From PSLL01 sp050259195 (GTDB taxonomy: Bacteria > Desulfobacterota_D > UBA1144 > Nemesobacterales > CSP1-2), in assembly GCA_050259195.1 (NCBI GenBank), contig JBLNAE010000386.1, positions 1-13,050 on the forward strand: 13,050 nt of DNA, given 5' to 3'. The number at the start of each line of letters is the position of its first letter. Within the stretch, counting starts at the first letter, position 1. The notes under the pieces were generated by a model. The model made no database searches, was not told the DNA's origin, and was given only the letters and a program-made list of their open reading frames with translations. The translations under genes were made by a program, and so were the position numbers. Positions 1 through 6,415 of the stretch are shown here, in pieces.

Positions 1-64
1 GATGTGCCGCTTCGGCTCCGGCTAAACCACCGCCAATTATTGTGACGATTTTTTCTATGGGCAT
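1..64 (-). CDS. trmFO: TrmFO, tRNA (uracil-5-)-methyltransferase, N-terminal fragment
   Basis: Only the first 21 codons are present; the gene runs off the left edge. The translation from ATG at 64 begins MPIEKIVTIIGGGLAGAEAA. This is the FAD-binding Rossmann motif (GxGxxG followed by AGxEAA) at the extreme N terminus, as in TrmFO, the folate- and FAD-dependent enzyme that makes 5-methyluridine at position 54 in the T-loop of tRNA. MnmG (GidA) has a related start but normally reads GGGHAG, so GGGLAG favours TrmFO. No Shine-Dalgarno sequence precedes the ATG. A promoter lies only 8 bases upstream, suggesting a leaderless message. It is divergent from the pil operon. The call rests on a short stretch; another FAD enzyme of the GidA/TrmFO type is the main alternative. 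Confidence 0.8.
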   Translation of the reverse strand, partial: MPIEKIVTIIGGGLAGAEAAH

Positions 65-72
65 GGTTGAAA

Positions 73-101
73 ATACTACCCGACGGTGAAATGAGTTCCA
101 A
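73..101 (-). promoter_or_regulatory. Sigma-70-type promoter of trmFO
   Basis: Reading the minus strand, TTGGAA (101-96) is followed after exactly 17 bases by TAGTAT (78-73). Only 8 bases separate the -10 hexamer from the trmFO ATG, so transcription would begin within a base or two of the start codon. The match is by eye; the trmFO call and the absence of any ribosome binding site support it. Confidence 0.55.
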
Positions 102-119
102 TAAGAATGAGGGCTGTAA

Positions 120-144
120 CCCATTGACTTTCAAATGAAATGGG
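120..144. promoter_or_regulatory. Palindrome in the pil promoter spacer (candidate operator)
   Basis: TTTCA (129-133) and TGAAA (136-140) form a perfect inverted repeat around AA. The outer arms CCCA (120-123) and TGGG (141-144) are also complementary, offset by five bases on the left. The centre (134-135) falls in the -35/-10 spacer of the proposed pil promoter. Such a site would suit a dimeric DNA-binding regulator, but no regulator can be named from the sequence. Confidence 0.35.
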
Positions 145-152
145 TGTAAATT
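124..152 (+). promoter_or_regulatory. Sigma-70-type promoter driving the riboswitch and pil operon
   Basis: TTGACT (124-129), a 17-base spacer and TAAATT (147-152) make a good vegetative promoter. The predicted start near 159 lies about 15 bases before the first P1 base of the riboswitch (174), so the whole aptamer would be in the transcript. No better promoter was seen between here and pilB. Confidence 0.55.
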
Positions 153-173
153 CCACACCTAAGAACAGTTATA

Positions 174-311
174 AACCCTATGGAAGAGGGCAAACTACTT
201 GAAAAGGTGGGACCGCAAAGCTTCTGACCTAAATTGGTCATTGGTCTTCTGTTGAGGAGCTGGAGATTAATAGCCAAGACTAACATGGTAGCAGGGCTGC
301 CCAGGAGGGTT
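174..311 (+). promoter_or_regulatory. GEMM-I (cyclic di-GMP class I) riboswitch aptamer upstream of pilB
   Basis: The landmarks of the GEMM family occur in order. GGGCAAAC (188-195) leads into a helix CTACTT/AGGTGG (195-200/205-210) capped by a GAAA tetraloop (201-204). GCAAAGC follows at 215-221, then a receptor-like ACCTAAA (227-233), then the second hairpin GGTAGC/GCTGCC (287-292/296-301). The ends close as P1: AACCCT (174-179) pairs with AGGGTT (306-311), and bases 181-183 can pair with 301-303. Compared with the Vibrio Vc2 aptamer, the base matching G20 (position 189) is G, which fits c-di-GMP; the cGAMP-preferring GEMM-Ib class has A there. Oddities are one extra C at 213-214 before GCAAAGC and a longer P3 arm (about 222-286). 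It is the leader of a pilus motor operon, a known setting for this class. Confidence 0.9.
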
Positions 312-343
312 GAATTTTAGTGTTCATTCTTTCCAACCTTTTT
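306..343 (+). terminator. Intrinsic terminator serving as the riboswitch expression platform
   Basis: GGTTG (308-312) pairs with CAACC (334-338). The stem can be extended by A306/G307 with T340/T339 and, past a bulged C333, by AA (313-314) with TT (331-332). Five T residues follow (339-343). The left arm contains the 3' strand of riboswitch P1 (306-311), so terminator and ligand-stabilised P1 cannot form together. This layout predicts that ligand turns expression on. Confidence 0.6.
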
Positions 344-379
344 GTGATAAATACTTTATACATATCGGGTCCTTGCGGT

Positions 380-452
380 CGAGCCTCAGTAAGGGATAAA
401 TAACCATAGAGGAATTGAGAAAGATTTGTTTACAAATTTTCTACTGAGCTCG
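380..452 (+). promoter_or_regulatory. Long-range stem in the pilB leader after the terminator
   Basis: CGAG (380-383) and CTCAGTA (385-391) pair with TACTGAG (442-448) and CTCG (449-452): eleven pairs with a single bulged C at 384. The enclosed loop contains a smaller AT-rich inverted repeat, ATTTGT/ACAAAT (424-429/432-437). No T-run follows, so it is not a simple terminator. The rest of 344-486 shows no gene and no known riboswitch signature. A role in mRNA stability or in translation of pilB is a guess. Confidence 0.35.
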
Positions 453-502
453 TTATGTTTCAAAATTCCCGCTTTATAAAATTTGTAAGGAGAAATTAAG
501 GG

Positions 503-2242
503 ATGAGCAGCCGTTTTGGAGATATCCTCGTTAAGGAAGAGGTTATAAGCCTTGATCAGTTAAAAACCGCGATCGAGGAACAAAAACAGACAGGTAAGAG
601 ACTTGGTGAAACACTCCTCAGATTAGGTTATATAAATGAATATGAGCTCGTTGCATTCCTCAGTAAGCAATACAGGGTTCCTGCCATTAATCTCGATGAA
701 TTTGAAATAACCCCTGACGTTCTAAAACTTATTAGTAGAGAATCCGCCGTAAAACACGGTCTTGTTCCGATAAACCGCTCGGGATCAAATCTGATTGTGG
801 CGATGTCTGACCCCTCTAACATATTTGCGATTGACGATCTCAAATTTGCAACCGGACATAACATTGAAGTCGTAGTTGCCTCTGAGAGGGCGATTAGAAA
901 CGCAATTGAAAAATACTATGGAGCCAGGAAAGAGGGGGATGCAAAGATAGAGGTTGAGGATACGGGGGTATCGATAGATCAGATAATGGGAGAGCTTCAG
1001 GATTTTATCGTGGAACTCGGCGGAGAGGAAGAAATAGAAGTAAATGATCTGGCAAAAGCCTCCGAAGAGGCTCCCGTTGTAAAGCTTGTAAACCATATCC
1101 TTATTGACGCAATAGGGCGAAATGCAAGCGACATTCACATTGAGCCGTATGAAAAGGACTATAGGATCAGGTACAGAATAGACGGGGTTCTATATGATAT
1201 TATGTGCCCGCCTATGAAGCTGAAGAACGCGGTATCTTCGAGGGTGAAGATTATGGCAAACCTCGACATTGCCGAAAGAAGACTTCCTCAAGACGGTCGT
1301 ATTAAGCTAAGACTCGGTCGGGGAAGGAATATGGAATATCGTGTGTCCGTAATTCCTACGATCTTTGGTGAAAAGGTCGTAATGAGGCTTCTTGATAAGT
1401 CCTCTCTTCAACTCGATCTAACGAAATTGGGCTTTGAAGAAGACCAGCTCAAGGCGTTCAAAGACTCCATCTACAAACCCTATGGAATGGTTTTAATAAC
1501 AGGCCCTACGGGAAGCGGGAAGACAACTACTCTCTATTCGGGCCTTATGGAACTCAATCGCCCGGACGTTAATATCTCTACCGCCGAAGATCCGGTTGAG
1601 TACAGCCTTCCCGGAGTAAATCAGGTTCATGTTCATGAGGAGATTGGGCTCAATTTTGCGGCGTGCCTGAGGTCGTTTCTAAGACAGGACCCCGACATCA
1701 TTCTCGTGGGAGAGATCAGGGACTATGAAACAGCGGAGATTGCGATTAAAGCGGCCCTCACGGGTCACCTTGTGCTTTCCACGCTCCATACAAATGATGC
1801 TGCTTCATCCATTACTCGACTCCTGAACATGGGTATAGAACCCTTCCTTGTGACCGCATCTTTAAATGCGGTTGTTGCCCAGAGGCTCATGAGAAAGGTT
1901 TGCACAGTTTGTAAAGAAGAGGTAAAAGTTTCTCCTCAGATTTTAATTGACTTGGGAGTGCCGCCAAAAGAGGTATCTGAATACAAGGTTTATAAAGGCA
2001 AAGGTGATAATTGTAAAACATGCCTTGGCACCGGATACAAGGGAAGGATAGCAGTATACGAAGTTATGGTGCTTACAGAGGAGCTAAAGGAGTTCGTCCT
2101 GAGTGGTGCATCTGTGCTTGAACTCAAGCGTGAAGCGATAAAGCAGGGGATGAAAACGCTTAGGCATAGTGCTCTTCTCAAGCTCAAACACGGTGTAAGC
2201 ACAGTCGAAGAGGTTGTAAGAAACACGGCTCCCGACAATTAG
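503..2242 (+). CDS. pilB: PilB, type IV pilus extension ATPase with MshEN domain
   Basis: This is the cytoplasmic hexameric ATPase that powers pilus polymerisation. The 579 residues are close to the usual PilB length. Residues 4-27 and 33-56 form two MshEN motifs separated by five residues; the second is canonical (R33-L34-G35, G42, Q56), while the first has E13 where glycine is usual. MshEN domains bind c-di-GMP in MshE and related ATPases. The Walker A motif GPTGSGKT is at 334-341, the Walker B region DPDIILVGE at 396-404, and the His box contains TLHTND. A PilB/GspE-type zinc site is intact: C467, C470, C504 and C507. AAGGAG at 487-492 is a good ribosome binding site 10 bases before the ATG. 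It is first in the pil operon, behind a c-di-GMP riboswitch, with 23 bases to pilT. GspE is the alternative, but the pil neighbours decide it. Confidence 0.96.
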   Translation: MSSRFGDILVKEEVISLDQLKTAIEEQKQTGKRLGETLLRLGYINEYELVAFLSKQYRVPAINLDEFEITPDVLKLISRESAVKHGLVPINRSGSNLIVAMSDPSNIFAIDDLKFATGHNIEVVVASERAIRNAIEKYYGARKEGDAKIEVEDTGVSIDQIMGELQDFIVELGGEEEIEVNDLAKASEEAPVVKLVNHILIDAIGRNASDIHIEPYEKDYRIRYRIDGVLYDIMCPPMKLKNAVSSRVKIMANLDIAERRLPQDGRIKLRLGRGRNMEYRVSVIPTIFGEKVVMRLLDKSSLQLDLTKLGFEEDQLKAFKDSIYKPYGMVLITGPTGSGKTTTLYSGLMELNRPDVNISTAEDPVEYSLPGVNQVHVHEEIGLNFAACLRSFLRQDPDIILVGEIRDYETAEIAIKAALTGHLVLSTLHTNDAASSITRLLNMGIEPFLVTASLNAVVAQRLMRKVCTVCKEEVKVSPQILIDLGVPPKEVSEYKVYKGKGDNCKTCLGTGYKGRIAVYEVMVLTEELKEFVLSGASVLELKREAIKQGMKTLRHSALLKLKHGVSTVEEVVRNTAPDN

Positions 2243-2265
2243 CCGGATAAAATAGGAGGATATAT

Positions 2266-3360
2266 ATGGCTGTGACCCTTCATCAACTCCTACAGATTAT
2301 GGTAGATAGTAATGCCTCTGACCTCCACATTACAACTGGTTCTCCTCCTATGGTCAGGGTTGATGGAAAACTCGTTCCGATTAAACACCCGCCTCTTTCT
2401 ATACCTGAAACTAAAGATATATGCTATAGCGTCCTTACGGATGCACAGAAGCAGAAGTTTGAGGAGAACTGGGAACTTGATTTCTCATTTGGCGTCCAGG
2501 GACTGAGCAGGTTTCGAGGAAATGTTTATATGCAAAGGGGCGCCGTAGCGGGAGCATTTCGCCTGATCCCTTTTAAGATAAGAGGGCTTCGGGAACTCGG
2601 AGTTCCACCTATTGTTTCTGAAATTGCAAGGAAACCAAGAGGTCTTATTCTTGTTACGGGTCCCACGGGGTCCGGGAAAACGACTACTCTTGCGGCAGTA
2701 ATAGACCAGATAAACCAGGAACGCCATGACCATATCGTTACTATTGAAGACCCGATTGAATACCTTATGATACATAAGAGTTGCCTTGTAAATCAGAGGG
2801 AGGTAGGGAGCGATACAAAGAGTTTTCACAACGCCCTAAGAAGCGTTCTTAGAGAGGACCCGGATGTGATTCTAGTCGGAGAGATGAGGGACCTTGAAAC
2901 CATGAAGATAGCGCTCGTTCTTTCTGAGACAGGTCACTTAACCCTTGCTACGCTTCACACAAACACGGCCGTTCAAACTATAAACCGCGTTATTGATGTT
3001 TTCCCTCTGCATGAACAGTCTCAGGTAAGGGCGCAACTCTCCTTTGTTTTAGAGGGGATACTCTGTCAAGCACTTATCCCCAAGATAGGTGGCGGAAGAG
3101 TGCTCGCTATGGAGGTGCTAGTACCCAATCCCGCCATAAGAAACCTCATTCGAGAGGACAAAGTACATCAGATTTACTCTCAGCAGCAGATAGGACAGGA
3201 GAAATGGGGAATGCAAACCTTCAATCAGAGTCTAGCCGACCTACATCTAAGAAAACTTATAACATACGAAGATGCAATTGGAAGAAGCCCAGATCCGGAT
3301 GAGTTAAAAAGGATAGTCTCTGCTCCAGGGGCAAGGATGGAGCGAATAGGAAAACAGTAA
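2266..3360 (+). CDS. pilT: PilT, type IV pilus retraction ATPase
   Basis: This is the cytoplasmic hexameric ATPase that depolymerises pili and drives twitching motility. At 364 residues it has normal PilT length and lacks both the MshEN domain and the tetracysteine zinc site found in the preceding PilB. Walker A GPTGSGKT is at 132-139. The Walker B region reads DPDVILVGEMRD, and the His box TLHTNTAVQTINR is typical. The PilT-specific C-terminal motif AIRNLIRE is present and helps separate it from PilB and GspE. The start ATG has AGGAGG at 2254-2259, six bases upstream. It lies 23 bases after pilB and is surely co-transcribed. The 188-base gap to pilC is unusual for such an operon and holds a palindromic repeat. 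Confidence 0.96.
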   Translation: MAVTLHQLLQIMVDSNASDLHITTGSPPMVRVDGKLVPIKHPPLSIPETKDICYSVLTDAQKQKFEENWELDFSFGVQGLSRFRGNVYMQRGAVAGAFRLIPFKIRGLRELGVPPIVSEIARKPRGLILVTGPTGSGKTTTLAAVIDQINQERHDHIVTIEDPIEYLMIHKSCLVNQREVGSDTKSFHNALRSVLREDPDVILVGEMRDLETMKIALVLSETGHLTLATLHTNTAVQTINRVIDVFPLHEQSQVRAQLSFVLEGILCQALIPKIGGGRVLAMEVLVPNPAIRNLIREDKVHQIYSQQQIGQEKWGMQTFNQSLADLHLRKLITYEDAIGRSPDPDELKRIVSAPGARMERIGKQ

Positions 3361-3410
3361 TACAAGTTTAGAGAATGACTTAACTACGAATGAACACGAA
3401 TATACACGAA

Positions 3411-3478
3411 CAGAAGAATACAGAAATCAGAATATAGGGGAATACTTCTGACTCCGGGTTTCTGTATTCTGTTTTCTG
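3411..3478. repeat. Palindromic intergenic repeat between pilT and pilC
   Basis: AGAATACAGAAA (3415-3426) is perfectly repeated in inverse as TTTCTGTATTCT (3459-3470). Nested within is TCAGAA/TTCTGA (3427-3432/3446-3451), and outside is CAGAA/TTCTG (3411-3415/3474-3478). Just upstream, 3385-3411 carries three imperfect ACGAA-spaced units (ACGAATGA, ACGAATAT, ACGAACAG). The whole is non-coding and resembles short dispersed palindromes of the REP/MITE kind. It does not end in a T-run, so it is not an obvious terminator, but in RNA it would fold into a strong hairpin inside the operon message. Confidence 0.6.
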
Positions 3479-3548
3479 ACTATTATTTGTGTCAATTTGT
3501 TGCTAAGAAACTAAGTTGGTTGACTTAAAACAGTAAAGGAGTAAAAAG

Positions 3549-4757
3549 ATGGCCGTATATGCATGGGAAGGGAGATTAAGAGGTAAAACCCAGAAGGGGC
3601 AAATGGAGGCTCCTAGTAAATCGGCTGTGATTGCACGCCTGAGGCAGATGCAGATTCAGCCGATTCCCGATAAGATTAAGGAAAAGGGAAAGTTCAGCCT
3701 CAGCTTTTTACCCAGAGGAGTTTCTACCAAAGAGCTGGTCGTCTTTACTAGGCAACTCTCTACGATGATTGATGCGGGGCTTCCTCTTGTTCAGTCTCTT
3801 GATGTGTTGGCTGCCCAGCAGAAGGCCAAATTCAAAGGTGTCCTCACTCAGGTGAAAGAGTCTGTAGAGAGCGGCTCAACCTTTGCCGACGCCATTGCCA
3901 AGCACCCGGGCGTTTTCAATCACCTTTTTGTCAATCTATTGTGAGCTGGCGAGGCTGGCGGTGTTCTTGATACGGTTCTTCAGAGACTGTCCACATATCT
4001 AGAGAAGATCGAGAATATAAAGAGAAGGATTAAAGGCGCGATGGTTTATCCCGCCGTCGTTATTACGGTGGCAACTATAGTAGTCTCTATAATTTTGATA
4101 TTTGTTGTCCCTACGTTTGCCTCCCTTTTCAAGGATCTGGGCACGACGCTTCCCGGTATTACTCAGTTTGTTGTAGATGTAAGCAACTTTCTGAAGAATA
4201 ACATAATTTACATTCTCATTGCTCTTGGTCTATTCTCATTTGCTGTAGCCTTTGCGTACAGGCGGTCGGAAAGAGGAAAAAAAATCATAGATGCCTTTCT
4301 TCTCAAGCTCTGGCTGGTAGGAGACCTGATACTCAAAACTGTTCTTTCCAGGTTTTGTCGAACCCTTGCGACGCTCACCACAGGCGGCATACCGATATTG
4401 GATGGGCTTGAAATCACGGCGAAGGCATCCGGGAACAAGGTAACGGAAGAGGCGATTCTTGAGGTAAGAAAAGCAGTAAGCGAGGGAAAGACATTGGCTG
4501 AACCGCTTTCGGCAAAACCCAAGATATTCCCGCCCATGGTGGTTCAGATGATAGCCGTCGGCGAGCAGACGGGAGCTCTGGATGATATGCTGAACAAGAT
4601 TGCTGACTTTTACGATGAAGAAGTAGATGCCTCGGTTGCCTCTTTAATGTCTGCTCTTGAGCCGATAATGATTGCCTTTTTAGGGGGAACTGTTGGATTT
4701 ATCGTGATTGCTATGTATATGCCCATGTTTAAAATGATAGGTACGCTTTCCAAGTAG
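3549..4757 (+). pseudogene. pilC: PilC, type IV pilus inner-membrane platform protein, interrupted by an in-frame TGA
   Basis: PilC (GspF family) is the inner-membrane platform on which PilB and PilT act. Read through one stop, the frame gives 402 codons, full family length, with no frameshift. The N-terminal GspF domain contains the family segment ELVVFTRQLSTMIDAGLPLV. A TGA at 3942-3944 (codon 132) falls in a highly conserved stretch reading VNLL-stop-AGEAGGVLDTVLQRL, where relatives have an ordinary residue such as E, A or G. One change from GGA (Gly) would explain it. The remainder includes membrane segments at about residues 167-193, 215-236 and 376-398 and the second GspF domain. AAAGGAG (3535-3541) precedes the ATG. 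The distal part could restart at ATG 4041, which has AAAGG at 4032-4036, but that would give only a partial protein. The cause may be a true nonsense mutation, readthrough or an assembly error; intact flanking genes favour error or a recent change. Confidence 0.9.
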
Positions 4758-4765
4758 GGGATTCT

Positions 4766-6415
4766 TTGGCTCTGCAGTTAAGCGCAACAAAGGGAATGAT
4801 TAGGATTGATACAGGACTCAAGAACTCCGTAGCCTTAAGAGTGATAGTGGCTACTGTTCTTTTAAGTGCCGGAGCGATCATTTACTTTGAAAATGGCGCA
4901 AGAAAGGAAGCCTTCTTTTTGGCTTTTATTTTGGTTCTTGTTTATCTGCTGAGTCTGATTTATTCGCTGATTTATCCTGTCTTTGAGGATTATCCGAAGT
5001 GGTTTGGTGCGGTGCAGGTCGCTTTTGATCTTGTGCTTGCTTCTGCCGTGATTTTTATTACGGGCGCAAAGTCGAGTCCTTTTATCTTTCTTTACCCACT
5101 TATAATAATATTTGCCGACACGATGCTTACGAGGATTACTGGGTATGTTACCGCTCTGGCTTCGGGAATTCTCTACATCTTCATAGTGCTCTATCAGTTT
5201 CATCTTGAATTTCATTCGAGCCTTAGACTCCTGCCAATACTTTGGGGAGAAAGGGGATTCGCGTATACCTTTTTTAATCTCGCGGGCTTTCTTCTAATAG
5301 CAATGCTAGGCGGCTATTTATCTGAAAAAATACGCGAAACCGGAAAAGAACTTAGAGAGAGCAGCGAAAGCCTGAGGATTCTCAAGAACCTACATGAAAA
5401 CATCGTCCAAAGCCTTGCAAGTGGTGTCATTACGCTTGACCTTGAAGGGAAAATTATATCCATTAATAAAACGGCTCTTGAAATTCTTGGAATTATAAGT
5501 AAGGATGAAATAGTAGGAAAGGATTTAGGCTACTTAATGCCAGGGCTGGGGTTTGAAGAGCTTTTATCGAAAAAAAGAGAAGAGATTCTCCATTCAGCCG
5601 ATGAAAAAGAACTCATATTGGGCTTTTCTTCTTCAACCCTTCGAGACAGTAAGGATGAGGTGAGAGGACACATTATAATTTTTCAGGATCTTACAGAAAT
5701 TAAAAAGCTTGAGGAGCGTCTAAGACTTTCTGAGAAGATGGCTCTTTTAGGCCAGCTTTCCGCGGGGCTTGCTCATGAAATAAGAAATCCACTTTCAGTA
5801 ATAAGCGGGTCAATAGAGGTTCTGAGCAACGATGTTAAGCCATCCGACGAGAATGCTCGTCTCCTCAAGATCGCCATTCAGGAGGTTGAGAGGCTAAATC
5901 TACTCGTTGAGGATTTTCTTCTTCTTACAAGTCCGATTCAGAGATTGGCTACCTCGGTAGATGTAAACCAAATAATTAGTGAAACTGTAGAGTCTTTCTT
6001 AAACGCTGCAAGTAGAAATGGGTTTGATGTAATCGTCAACACTCAGAAGGAGCTATACGTGCAGGCCGATTCCCCGCAGTTGAAACAGGTCTTCTGGAAC
6101 CTCTTTCTTAATGCGAGAGAGGCAATGCCAAACGGTGGAAAGATCACGGTTGAAGCTCATGGGGAAGAGAGCGATGTTGTAGTTAAGATCTCGGATGAGG
6201 GGTGCGGTATAGATGAGAGGACCATTCCCAGCATATTTGAACCATTTTTTACTACAAAAAAGGTGGGGACCGGGCTTGGGCTTGCTATTGTGCGAAAGGT
6301 CGTTGAAGGTTATAACGGAAGAATAAGTGTTGTAAGCACCGAGAACAAAGGGACGACTTTTACGATAGCTCTGCCCACGACGAAAAAATTTGAAGAATTA
6401 GTAAGGAATAGCTAA
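4766..6415 (+). CDS. pilS: PilS, membrane sensor histidine kinase
   Basis: This is the sensor kinase partnered with PilR in control of pilin expression. Residues about 22-188 form six hydrophobic segments (near 22-41, 48-72, 83-100, 104-120, 126-145 and 167-184), as in PilS. A PAS domain follows at about 205-315, then the dimerisation/phosphotransfer helix with the phospho-acceptor H337 in AHEIRNP, and a HATPase domain with N-box N449, the G1 motif DEGCGID and the G2 motif GTGLGLAIV. The start used is TTG with AGGGG at 4756-4760, eight bases after the pilC stop. An ATG ten codons later (4796) is the alternative, but its AAAGGGA lies immediately against the start. It overlaps pilR by one base (TAATG), implying translational coupling. 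Confidence 0.93.
   Translation: MALQLSATKGMIRIDTGLKNSVALRVIVATVLLSAGAIIYFENGARKEAFFLAFILVLVYLLSLIYSLIYPVFEDYPKWFGAVQVAFDLVLASAVIFITGAKSSPFIFLYPLIIIFADTMLTRITGYVTALASGILYIFIVLYQFHLEFHSSLRLLPILWGERGFAYTFFNLAGFLLIAMLGGYLSEKIRETGKELRESSESLRILKNLHENIVQSLASGVITLDLEGKIISINKTALEILGIISKDEIVGKDLGYLMPGLGFEELLSKKREEILHSADEKELILGFSSSTLRDSKDEVRGHIIIFQDLTEIKKLEERLRLSEKMALLGQLSAGLAHEIRNPLSVISGSIEVLSNDVKPSDENARLLKIAIQEVERLNLLVEDFLLLTSPIQRLATSVDVNQIISETVESFLNAASRNGFDVIVNTQKELYVQADSPQLKQVFWNLFLNAREAMPNGGKITVEAHGEESDVVVKISDEGCGIDERTIPSIFEPFFTTKKVGTGLGLAIVRKVVEGYNGRISVVSTENKGTTFTIALPTTKKFEELVRNS

Noticed and set aside
143..154. Cobalamin-riboswitch-like GGTGTAAATTCC
   Set aside because: Only this short block fits. 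The other conserved cobalamin elements are missing, and it lies in the promoter ahead of a convincing GEMM aptamer.
174..311. cGAMP-specific (GEMM-Ib) version of the riboswitch, as in Geobacter pilus genes
   Set aside because: The base equivalent to Vc2 position 20 is G (189), which fits c-di-GMP. cGAMP-preferring members have A. Binding was not measured, so this is a preference and not proof.
785..1138. Minus-strand open frame inside pilB
   Set aside because: It is antisense to an intact, well-conserved PilB and shows no recognisable family or ribosome binding site. The other overlapping frames were dismissed likewise.
3942..3944. Recoded genetic code in which TGA is a sense codon
   Set aside because: TGA ends miaB, the VanZ-like gene and the DUF2203 gene at the expected family C termini, and no other gene here contains an internal TGA.
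3942..3990. Selenocysteine in PilC
   Set aside because: The position is not a catalytic or cysteine site in the PilC/GspF family, and I see no SECIS-like hairpin directly after the TGA.
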